The notes under the pieces: model-generated | What the model was told of the DNA's origin: nothing | The model's input: the letters and a program-made list of their open reading frames with translations, nothing else | Databases searched by the model: none | DNA from: Nitriliruptor sp040882075 | GTDB taxonomy: Bacteria; Actinomycetota; Nitriliruptoria; Nitriliruptorales; Nitriliruptoraceae | Length of the DNA stretch: 6,432 bases | Reading direction: 5' to 3' | Assembly: GCF_040882075.1 (NCBI RefSeq) | Contig: NZ_JBBEBZ010000042.1 | Span: forward strand, 1-6,432 | Program-made: the position numbers and the translations under genes | Part shown: piece by piece, positions 1 through 4,939 of the stretch | Numbering within the stretch: the first letter of the stretch is position 1 | Layout: every line of letters starts with the position of its first letter

Positions 1-84
1 ATCGCGGTCGCCCCCGCCCACCACCCCGCCCGCCCCACCTCCCCGCGGGTGGGCCGGTCGCGTTCGGGCGGCTCTCACCCTGTG

Positions 85-116
85 GGAACAACGTCGCGAG
101 GAACTGCACCTAGGAT
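85..116 (+). promoter_or_regulatory. possible promoter of the dehydratase gene pair
   Basis: A TAGGAT hexamer at 111-116 fits the actinobacterial -10 pattern TAnnnT and lies about 60 bases before the first gene. No good TTGACA-like -35 sits 16-18 bases upstream; GGAACA at 85-90 is the only candidate and is too far away for a standard spacing. The rest of 1-176 holds no gene I can support. The call rests mainly on the -10 and on position. Confidence 0.35.
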
Positions 117-176
117 ACGGCCCGTGCGCCCGGCAGCGGCGTGCACGCAGCGGCAGACGCCGTGAGGAGGCAACCG

Positions 177-653
177 ATGGCCCTCAACCGCGACAAGGTG
201 GGTACCGAGTACCCGCCCTACACCTACGAGGTCTCGCGCGAGAAGATCCGCGAGTACGCGCAGGCGCTCGGTGAGAGCGATCCGCGCTACTTCAGCGACG
301 GGGACGACTGCACCGCGCCACCGACCTTCGCGGCCTCGTTCACCGTCATCAAGGGCGGCGCGGCGGCCTTCTCCGACGAGGGCCTCGGCGTGCACCCCGC
401 GCTGGTCCACGGCTCGCAGCGCTTCGTCTACGGGGACCGTCCGGTCGCGCCGGGCGACACCCTGACCTGCACCCCGCGCATCGCGGACATCCAGGTCAGA
501 GGGCGCAACGAGCTGCTCACCGTCGAGGTGGACTGCCGCTTCGAGGACGGCTCGCTCGCCGTCCGTTCCGAAGCGGTCATCGTCTTCCTGGGTTCTGCGC
601 CGGCGGCTGACGCCGGCGGCGATGGCCCCGCCCCGACCGAGGAGGTCGCGTGA
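177..653 (+). CDS. hadA: HadA-like (3R)-hydroxyacyl-ACP dehydratase subunit (UPF0336 / MaoC N-terminal type)
   Basis: This 158-residue protein resembles mycobacterial HadA, the non-catalytic, substrate-binding subunit of the FAS-II (3R)-hydroxyacyl-ACP dehydratase. What is seen: the opening MALNRDKVG, then VSREKIREYA (residues 19-28), which closely follows HadA's EREKIREYA; the APPTFAA segment (47-53); and the QRFVYGDRPVAPGD stretch of a hotdog fold. The catalytic D-x-N-P-x-H motif is absent, as expected for HadA. A short Ala/Pro/Glu-rich tail follows the fold. The ATG at 177 is chosen because GAGGAGG (164-170) lies 6 bases upstream and HadA proteins start this way; an in-frame GTG at 141 has no such site. 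The stop overlaps the start of the next gene by one base, so the two subunits are probably made together. Substrate chain length is unknown: the same family occurs in actinobacteria without mycolic acids. Confidence 0.85.
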   Translation: MALNRDKVGTEYPPYTYEVSREKIREYAQALGESDPRYFSDGDDCTAPPTFAASFTVIKGGAAAFSDEGLGVHPALVHGSQRFVYGDRPVAPGDTLTCTPRIADIQVRGRNELLTVEVDCRFEDGSLAVRSEAVIVFLGSAPAADAGGDGPAPTEEVA

Positions 654-1045
654 TGTCCGACGTCACCGCCGGGACCGAGCTGCCCACCATCGAGCAGCAG
701 AGCACCCTCATGACGTCGGTCGGGTACGCCGCCGCGTCCGGGGACCTCAACCCCCTCCACTACGACCAGGGCTTCGCCGGGCAGGTCAGCCCGACGGGCG
801 GGATCATCGCCCACGGGATGTACTCGATGGGTCTCGCATCGCGGCTGCTGACCCAGTTCGCCGGTGGGCCGGCCAACGTGCTCGAGATCGCGGTCCGCTT
901 CGCCAAGCCGTGGCCGCTCGGTTCGACCTCCACGTTCGGTGGCACGGTCACCGCGGTCGAGGACGGCATCGCGACCGTCGAGCTGTTCGCCGACAACGAG
1001 AACGGTGACCGCATCCTGAAGGGCACCGGACGGGTCCGGCTCTGA
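653..1045 (+). CDS. hadB: HadB-like (3R)-hydroxyacyl-ACP dehydratase, catalytic MaoC-type subunit
   Basis: This 130-residue single-hotdog MaoC dehydratase should remove water from (3R)-hydroxyacyl-ACP to give trans-2-enoyl-ACP, as a heterodimer with the product of the gene before it. The hydratase-2 motif is intact: SGDLNPLHYD at residues 29-38, with D31 and H36 as the expected catalytic Asp and His and N33-P34 between them. The conserved GGIIAHGMYSMGL segment follows at about 50-62. The ATG at 653 is 7 bases after GAGGAGG (639-645), which lies inside the upstream gene; the GTG at 650 directly before it is a less likely start. The TGATG overlap signals translational coupling. Length is close to mycobacterial HadB. 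No hadC-like gene follows; a hairpin and then tRNA-Trp come next. Confidence 0.88.
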   Translation: MSDVTAGTELPTIEQQSTLMTSVGYAAASGDLNPLHYDQGFAGQVSPTGGIIAHGMYSMGLASRLLTQFAGGPANVLEIAVRFAKPWPLGSTSTFGGTVTAVEDGIATVELFADNENGDRILKGTGRVRL

Positions 1046-1060
1046 TGTCCCACACCCGGA

Positions 1061-1100
1061 CCCGCGCGGGGGCACCACCACGGTTGTCGCCCCCCGCGGG
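1061..1100 (+). terminator. hairpin after the dehydratase pair, possible terminator
   Basis: The arms 1061-1073 and 1089-1100 pair over 12 G/C base pairs with one bulged C (1067) and a 15-base loop. It starts 16 bases after the hadB-like stop. There is no T-run, which is common in very GC-rich actinobacteria, so termination is inferred from strength and position. The 3' arm and loop contain the -35 element of the next promoter. Confidence 0.45.
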
Positions 1101-1112
1101 TACCGGTAGCAT
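1084..1112 (+). promoter_or_regulatory. promoter for tRNA-Trp and probably secE-nusG
   Basis: TTGTCG at 1084-1089 and TAGCAT at 1107-1112 are separated by 17 bases, a good housekeeping-sigma arrangement. The expected start of transcription is near 1119, about 60 bases before the mature tRNA. No other convincing promoter is visible before secE, so the tRNA and secE-nusG may share one transcript. Confidence 0.6.
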
Positions 1113-1117
1113 CGCTG

Positions 1118-1140
1118 CGCTGCCTCCTCGTGGGGCAGCG
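1118..1140 (+). other. hairpin at the 5' end of the tRNA-Trp precursor
   Basis: The arms 1118-1124 and 1134-1140 pair perfectly over 7 bp, extendable by T1125-G1133 (wobble) and C1126-G1132 to leave a 5-base loop. It lies right at the predicted transcript start. It may protect or help process the leader; this role is inferred only. Confidence 0.4.
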
Positions 1141-1178
1141 TTCCCTTGTCTCGAGCCGACGCTCGCGTGGGGGAGCGG

Positions 1179-1252
1179 ACGGGCGTAGCTCAATCTGGTA
1201 GAGCACCGGTCTCCAAAACCGGCGGTTGGGGGTTCGATTCCCTCCGCCCGTG
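1179..1252 (+). tRNA. trpT: tRNA-Trp (anticodon CCA)
   Basis: The whole cloverleaf can be folded by hand. The acceptor stem is 1179-1185 with 1245-1251 (7 bp), and G1252 is the discriminator base, as usual for bacterial tRNA-Trp. The D stem is 1188-1191 with 1201-1204. The anticodon stem is 1206-1210 with 1218-1222, around a 7-base loop with CCA at 1213-1215. The T stem is 1228-1232 with 1240-1244 (one G-T pair), with loop TTCGATT. The 3' CCA is not encoded and must be added by nucleotidyltransferase. tRNA-Trp directly before secE is the standard actinobacterial arrangement. Confidence 0.96.
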
Positions 1253-1346
1253 CGACGCGCCGACCTCCGCCGGTGCGCGACCTGTCACATCGCGCCGCAG
1301 ATCCACCACCCACCGCGCCGTCCCCGGTGCGACCAGGAGCGCCACC

Positions 1347-1622
1347 TTGAGCCGCGACGACGACCGCACCGCTGACCGTGAGGCTCGCCGCCCGGCGGAC
1401 CAGGCCAGCGCCACGTCCGAAGCTCCCACCGAGAAGCACACCCGGACCGGACCCGCCCAGTTCCTGCGCGAGGTCCGTTCCGAGTTGCGCAAGGTCGCCT
1501 GGCCGAACCGTCACGAACTCGTCTCCTACACCATCGTGGTGCTCGTCATGTCGCTCGTGCTCACGCTCCTGATCTGGGGCTTCGACACGATCATCCGCGA
1601 AGCGATCCAGAACACCCTCTGA
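1347..1622 (+). CDS. secE: preprotein translocase subunit SecE
   Basis: SecE is the small membrane subunit of the SecYEG channel that carries unfolded proteins across the cytoplasmic membrane. The 91-residue product has a charged, low-complexity cytoplasmic start (1-35), the conserved amphipathic segment EVRSELRKVAWPNRHEL (42-58), then a single hydrophobic membrane helix at about 59-79 and a short tail. This is the usual one-helix form with the conserved KVAWP core. The start is a TTG at 1347, placed 7 bases after AGGAG (1335-1339); earlier in-frame starts would force translation through the tRNA gene. It begins 94 bases after tRNA-Trp and is followed 32 bases later by nusG, the classic secE-nusG pair. 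The gap before it holds an imperfect hairpin (1275-1280 with 1290-1295). Confidence 0.93.
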   Translation: MSRDDDRTADREARRPADQASATSEAPTEKHTRTGPAQFLREVRSELRKVAWPNRHELVSYTIVVLVMSLVLTLLIWGFDTIIREAIQNTL

Positions 1623-1654
1623 GCACCACCCCCGACCCGCTGGGAAGTACGCCC

Positions 1655-2734
1655 GTGCCCGACGACCAGACCGACACGCCCGCCACCGAGCTGCTCGAGG
1701 GCGAGGACACCTACGCCGTGCCCGCCGACGGTGACGGACCTCCCGAGGCGACCGTGCCCGACGCCGACCCGGCGCCCGACGCCGACCCGGCGCCGGACGC
1801 AGGGCTCGCCGACGCCTCGTCCGAGCTGTCCGACGAGCAGGTGGCGGAGGTCGACACCTCGGCGACCGTCGACCTCGGCACCGACGGCGAGGAAGCGCCC
1901 GCCCCGGATGCCGGTGCCGACACCGACCAGGGTGACGCCACCACCGACGGTGACGACCTCGACGACCTGCTCGGTCTGGCCGGCGCTGGCGACGACGCCG
2001 GTGACGACGAGCCGCTGACCGCCGTCGACCCGGACGTGCCCACGGCGCCCGCCGACGTGCCCGCCGCCGACGACCCCGAGGCGGCCCCGGCGCCCGAACC
2101 GACCGTCCGCCGCCGGCCCCGCTCGCTCGCCGAGGTCCGCGACAAGAAGGACCTCGCCCGCCTGGTGGGGGACTGGTTCGTGGTCCACACCTACTCCGGC
2201 TACGAGCAGCGGGTCAAGGACAACCTCGAGAACCGCGTCGAGACCCTCGATGCCCACGACAAGGTCTTCGAGGTGGTGATCCCCACCGAGGAGGTCACCG
2301 AGTACAAGAAGGGCAAGAAGACCGTCGTCGCCCGCAAGTTCCTGCCCGGCTACGTGCTCGTGCGCATGGACATGGACGACGAGACCTGGGGCATCGTCCG
2401 CCACACCCCGAACATCACCGGGTTCGTCGGCTCGTCGGGGTCCAAGCCGGTCCCGCTGCCCCTGCGCGAGGTCGCCAACACGCTGCAGCTGCCTGACGAG
2501 GTGGTCGAGGTCACCGAATCCGACGAGGACGCCGCGCCCGAACCCGAGCGCCAGGTCGCCGAGATCGACATGGAGGTCGGCGAGACCGTCCGGGTCACGT
2601 CCGGCCCGTTCGCGGACTTCACCGGCACGATCTCCGAGATCAACCTCGACCAGGCCAAGCTCAAGGTGCTCGTCAGCGTGTTCGGTCGCGAGACCCCGCT
2701 CGAGCTGCCCTTCGACAACGTCGCCAAGCTCTAG
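1655..2734 (+). CDS. nusG: transcription termination/antitermination factor NusG with a long acidic N-terminal extension
   Basis: NusG binds the RNA polymerase clamp, affects pausing and Rho termination, and links polymerase to the ribosome. The product has 359 residues, far longer than the roughly 180 of E. coli NusG. Residues 173-275 form the NGN domain (DWFVVHTYSGYE, then RKFLPGYVLVRM, then the NITGFVGSSG segment). A charged linker covers about 281-302, and the KOW domain (VGETVRVTSGPFADFTG onward) runs to the end. Residues 1-150 contain 46 Asp/Glu and no Lys or Arg; a basic patch RRRPR (152-156) precedes the NGN. Actinobacterial NusG proteins often carry shorter acidic leaders, so the extension is lineage-typical in kind but large. 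The start is a GTG, 7 bases after a weak GGGAAG site (1642-1647); in-frame GTGs at codons 22 and 34 are alternatives. Confidence 0.95.
   Translation: MPDDQTDTPATELLEGEDTYAVPADGDGPPEATVPDADPAPDADPAPDAGLADASSELSDEQVAEVDTSATVDLGTDGEEAPAPDAGADTDQGDATTDGDDLDDLLGLAGAGDDAGDDEPLTAVDPDVPTAPADVPAADDPEAAPAPEPTVRRRPRSLAEVRDKKDLARLVGDWFVVHTYSGYEQRVKDNLENRVETLDAHDKVFEVVIPTEEVTEYKKGKKTVVARKFLPGYVLVRMDMDDETWGIVRHTPNITGFVGSSGSKPVPLPLREVANTLQLPDEVVEVTESDEDAAPEPERQVAEIDMEVGETVRVTSGPFADFTGTISEINLDQAKLKVLVSVFGRETPLELPFDNVAKL
1760..1795 (+). repeat. 18-bp tandem repeat in nusG (two copies)
   Basis: Two copies of an 18-bp unit, 1760-1777 and 1778-1795, differ only at the last base. They encode DADPAP twice in the acidic NusG leader and look like local duplication (slippage) in low-complexity coding DNA. 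Confidence 0.85.
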
Positions 2735-2830
2735 CCCGACGCGCTCACCTGAGCGCCGAGAGCTCGGCACACCGAGAACCGATGTGGGAGGCCGCGACCG
2801 CGGCCGTTCGACCACGAGGAGAAGACACAG
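2735..2830 (+). promoter_or_regulatory. nusG-rplK intergenic leader with two hairpins
   Basis: This 96-base gap holds GCGCTC/GAGCGC (2741-2746 with 2751-2756, loop ACCT) directly after the nusG stop, and a perfect inverted repeat GGCCGCG/CGCGGCC (2790-2796 with 2799-2805) ending 10 bases before the rplK ribosome binding site (2816-2821). No clear -10/-35 pair is seen. In E. coli, L1 represses its own operon by binding the L11 leader mRNA; this gap is where such an operator would lie. I cannot show an L1-type site here. Confidence 0.4.
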
Positions 2831-3256
2831 ATGGCCAAGAAGGTCGCTGGTTTCATCAAGCTGCAGATCCCCGCGGGGCAGGCCAACCCGGCGCCGCCGG
2901 TCGGTCCCGCCCTCGGTCAGCACTCCGTGAACATCATGGAGTTCTGCAAGGCGTTCAACGAGCGCACCCAGGGACAGCAGGGTGACATCGTCCCGGTGGA
3001 GATCACGGTCTACGAGGACCGGTCCTTCACCTTCATCATGAAGACCCCGCCGGCCGCGCAGCTGCTGCTGAAGGCCGCCGGCGTGCCCAAGGGCTCGGGG
3101 ACCCCGCACATCGCGAAGGTCGCCAGCGTGTCGCGTGATCAGGTCCGCCAGATCGCCGAGACCAAGATGCCCGACCTCAACGCCATCGACATCGAGGGCG
3201 CGATGAGGATCGTCGAGGGCACCGCACGTTCGATGGGTATCACCGTCGACGGCTGA
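2831..3256 (+). CDS. rplK: 50S ribosomal protein L11
   Basis: L11 binds the GTPase-associated region of 23S rRNA at the base of the L7/L12 stalk and takes part in elongation-factor GTP hydrolysis and the stringent response; with that rRNA it forms the thiostrepton site. The 141-residue length is standard. The N-terminal domain carries the hallmark IPAGQANPAPPVGPALGQ (13-30), with prolines 22, 23 and 26 of the thiopeptide-contact region present. The C-terminal rRNA-binding domain includes KTPPAAQLLLKAAG and the ending DIEGAMRIVEGTARSMGI. The ATG is 9 bases after GAGGAG (2816-2821). It sits between nusG and rplA, the near-universal bacterial order, and is likely cotranscribed with rplA. Confidence 0.98.
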   Translation: MAKKVAGFIKLQIPAGQANPAPPVGPALGQHSVNIMEFCKAFNERTQGQQGDIVPVEITVYEDRSFTFIMKTPPAAQLLLKAAGVPKGSGTPHIAKVASVSRDQVRQIAETKMPDLNAIDIEGAMRIVEGTARSMGITVDG

Positions 3257-3344
3257 CATCCGCACCCCGACCTCGCGCTCCGAGCGCGAGGTGACACGTG
3301 GGAGGAGGGCCGCGCCCTCCGCCTGACCACGAGGAGACACCCCC
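3257..3344 (+). promoter_or_regulatory. rplK-rplA intergenic region with two strong hairpins
   Basis: The first hairpin is perfect over 10 bp (3270-3279 with 3283-3292, loop CCG). The second is perfect over 7 bp (3304-3310 with 3314-3320, loop CGC) and ends 10 bases before the rplA GAGGAG site (3331-3336). Neither has a T-run. They could stabilise or partly terminate the message, or control rplA translation; the sequence does not decide which. Confidence 0.45.
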
Positions 3345-4085
3345 ATGGCCAAGCACGGTAAGAAGTACCGGGCCGCGATCGAGCGCATCGACGCCGACCG
3401 GCTCTACGCCCCGAAGGCGGGCTTCGCCCTCCTCAAGGAGGTCGACGCGGTCCGGTTCGACGCGACCGTCGAGGTCGCCTTCCGCCTCGGCATCGACCCC
3501 CGCAAGGCGGACCAGATGATCCGCGGCGCGGTGTCGCTGCCGCACGGCATCGGCAAGACGGTGCGCGTGGCCGTCGTTGCCGGCGGCGACAAGGCCGCCG
3601 AAGCCCGCGAGGCTGGCGCCGACCACGTCGGTGACGACGACCTCGTCGAGCTGCTCGGGCAGGGCGACCTGCTCAGCGAGATCGACTCGGTCATCGCGAC
3701 CCCCGACATGATGGGCAAGCTCGGACGTCTCGGGAAGGTCCTCGGGCCGCGCGGTCTGATGCCGAACCCGAAGTCCGGCACCGTCACCATGAACGTCGGG
3801 CAGGCCGTCTCCGAGATCAAGGCCGGCCGCGTCGAGTACCGCTCGGACCGCAACGGCAACGTGCACGCCGTCCTCGGCAAGTGCTCGTTCTCGGCCGAGA
3901 ACCTCGTCGACAACTACGCCGCCCTGCTCGGGGAGATCATCCGCCAGCGCCCCTCGTCCGCCAAGGGCCGCTACATCCAGTCGGTGACGATCTCGACCTC
4001 CGCGTCCCCCGGGATCCCGCTGGACCCGAGCAAGTCGCGCGACCTGCTGCTCGACGACGAGGACGCGGCTGCAGCGACGGCCTGA
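3345..4085 (+). CDS. rplA: 50S ribosomal protein L1
   Basis: L1 forms the mobile stalk of the 50S subunit that moves deacylated tRNA from the E site; in many bacteria it also represses the L11-L1 operon by binding its mRNA. The product has 246 residues, slightly longer than the usual 228-235. Domain I is built from about 1-67 and 160-227, with domain II (68-159) inserted. Family landmarks are IRGAVSLPHGIGK (59-71), the signature VLGPRGLMPNPKSG (132-145), and the returning C-terminal strand KGRYIQSVTIS. Residues 230-246 form a short non-conserved acidic/alanine tail. The ATG lies 8 bases after GAGGAG (3331-3336), and its upstream ACCACGAGGAGA context is nearly identical to that of rplK. The stop is followed 18 bases later by a terminator hairpin, ending the rplKA unit. 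Confidence 0.98.
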   Translation: MAKHGKKYRAAIERIDADRLYAPKAGFALLKEVDAVRFDATVEVAFRLGIDPRKADQMIRGAVSLPHGIGKTVRVAVVAGGDKAAEAREAGADHVGDDDLVELLGQGDLLSEIDSVIATPDMMGKLGRLGKVLGPRGLMPNPKSGTVTMNVGQAVSEIKAGRVEYRSDRNGNVHAVLGKCSFSAENLVDNYAALLGEIIRQRPSSAKGRYIQSVTISTSASPGIPLDPSKSRDLLLDDEDAAAATA

Positions 4086-4103
4086 CCGACGCGACCTCCG
4101 TGC

Positions 4104-4132
4104 GACGAGCCCGCCCCGGTGGCGGGCTCGTC
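4104..4132 (+). terminator. terminator of the rplK-rplA unit
   Basis: A perfect 12-bp GC-rich stem (4104-4115 with 4121-4132) with a 5-base loop CCGGT lies 18 bases after the rplA stop. It is followed by TC-rich but not T-run sequence. Strength and position make it the most convincing terminator in the window. Confidence 0.8.
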
Positions 4133-4134
4133 CT

Positions 4135-4164
4135 CGTCGAAGCTCGAGCGTGACGCGCTAGCGT
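4135..4164 (+). promoter_or_regulatory. weak promoter candidate for the receiver-domain gene
   Basis: TAGCGT at 4159-4164 fits an actinobacterial -10 and lies about 48 bases before the gene start, just beyond the rplA terminator. There is no good -35. The -10 overlaps an inverted repeat (GACGC at 4152-4156, GCGTC at 4161-4165), which could be an operator or coincidence. Confidence 0.3.
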
Positions 4165-4211
4165 CGCTGGACCGAGGGCGAGCGCCCGCCCCGCGGGAGA
4201 GAGAAGCGACG

Positions 4212-4613
4212 GTGGCTGGAGTGGACGAGGTGCCCGCTGGCACCGACGAGGGGGCCGAGGTCACCGACGTCGTCGTCGTCTCGGCCGATGGCGGCACCCG
4301 AGCGCAGGTCGCCCTGACGCTCAGCGCCGGACGCTTCGCGGTCACCGAGGCCGACGACACCGATGCGGCGATCCGCACCGTCGCCTCGCGCCGGCCGCCG
4401 CTGCTCGTGCTCGATCAGGCGCTGCCCGGCAAGGGTGCCCTGGCCCTCGCACGATCCATCCGTACCGAAGCCGAGACCGCGGGGACCCGGGTGTTGCTGC
4501 TGACGAGCCGCGGCGACGACACTGCTGACGGTGCCACGGGGGTCGATGCGACCCTGGCGCTGCCGTTCACGGCCTTCGCGCTGCTGCGCAAGGTCGAGTC
4601 GCTGCTCGACTGA
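4212..4613 (+). CDS. stand-alone response-regulator receiver-like protein, degenerate active site
   Basis: The 133-residue product looks like a single CheY-type receiver domain with no output domain. What is seen: strand 1 VVVVSADGG (20-28); PLLVLDQALPG (63-73) with D68 at the phospho-acceptor position; VLLLTSRGDD (94-103) with T98 at the conserved Thr/Ser; and ALPFTAFALLRKVESLL at the end. Two conserved elements are missing: the acidic pair after strand 1, which binds Mg2+, reads Ser-Ala (S24-A25), and the Lys of the KPF motif is Leu (L117). Normal phosphorylation is therefore doubtful. The GTG at 4212 is preferred because GAGAG (4199-4203) lies 8 bases upstream; an in-frame GTG at 4119 falls in the rplA terminator. 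No histidine kinase is nearby. It is isolated between a terminator and the rplJ promoter. Its role is unknown; a protein-interaction or scaffold domain is possible. Confidence 0.75.
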   Translation: MAGVDEVPAGTDEGAEVTDVVVVSADGGTRAQVALTLSAGRFAVTEADDTDAAIRTVASRRPPLLVLDQALPGKGALALARSIRTEAETAGTRVLLLTSRGDDTADGATGVDATLALPFTAFALLRKVESLLD

Positions 4614-4663
4614 GCGGCGGGCATCGAGCTGCGCGTGCGCGTGGGGCGCGGGTCGGGGCCCCG

Positions 4664-4693
4664 TTCGACGGCAGGTGCACCCACCGCTACGCT
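4664..4693 (+). promoter_or_regulatory. probable promoter of rplJ-rplL
   Basis: TACGCT at 4688-4693 is a reasonable actinobacterial -10. TTCGAC at 4664-4669, 18 bases upstream, is a poor -35. Transcription would start near 4700, giving a leader of about 240 bases before rplJ. The receiver gene ends at 4613, and 4614-4663 holds no other clear element. Confidence 0.45.
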
Positions 4694-4699
4694 GCCGAC

Positions 4700-4939
4700 C
4701 AACGACGCCACAGATCGCTGGACGCCCGCCTCGCGGGTCGAAGGTCGCGGCGCTCCCTCCCTCACCGGTCCGGGTGCCCCGCGCGTCCCGCGTAGGCCGG
4801 TCGACACCCCGCAGCCAACGAGCTGCTGATCGTGTCCGCCCCCTGCGCGAGTCGCGCTAGGGGGCTTCCTCGTTCCCGGGCCAGGTCGGACGCCGCCCCT
4901 CGACGCCGAGCCGCGCGCCGACCACACCGGAGGATCGAA
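4700..4939 (+). promoter_or_regulatory. structured rplJ leader, candidate L10-type autoregulatory leader
   Basis: The long non-coding stretch before rplJ folds into several hairpins: CCCGC/GCGGG (4725-4729 with 4733-4737); a stem with an asymmetric internal loop, GACAC/GTGTC (4803-4807 with 4832-4836) enclosing GCAGC/GCTGC (4811-4815 with 4822-4826); and the attenuator-like hairpin at 4838-4865. In bacteria L10-(L7/L12)4 represses its own operon by binding a leader with a kink-turn-like internal loop, and in Bacillus subtilis this acts through transcription attenuation. Order and position here fit that model, but I cannot confirm a match to the L10 leader family by eye. Confidence 0.5.
4838..4870 (+). 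terminator. attenuator-like hairpin upstream of rplJ
   Basis: GCCCCCT (4838-4844) pairs with AGGGGGC (4859-4865), continued by GCGCG (4845-4849) with CGCGC (4853-4857) around the loop AGT, with T4858 bulged: 12 bp in total. TTCCTCGTT follows at once, the most T-rich tail after any hairpin in the window. It lies about 75 bases before rplJ, so it probably acts as a conditional terminator rather than the end of an operon. Confidence 0.6.

Noticed and set aside
1146..1346. N-terminal extension of secE starting at 1146
   Set aside because: The extra residues are a translation of the tRNA-Trp gene (VAQSGRAPVSKTGG is the typical tRNA artefact). The TTG at 1347 has its own AGGAG site and gives a normal SecE.
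1526..3388. Long open reading frame on the minus strand (620 codons) opposite secE, nusG and rplK
   Set aside because: It runs antisense to three firmly identified genes, its product is a low-complexity Gly/Val/Asp/Arg string with no family motif, and such frames are expected by chance in very GC-rich coding DNA.
4119..4211. Upstream GTG start at 4119 for the receiver protein
   Set aside because: The codon lies in the loop of the rplA terminator hairpin and has no ribosome binding site, and the added 31 residues resemble no receiver sequence.
4832..4939. Upstream start at 4832 for rplJ
   Set aside because: It would translate the attenuator hairpin into an Arg-rich leader unlike any L10; GTG 4940 has GGAGGA upstream and gives the normal L10 N-terminus.
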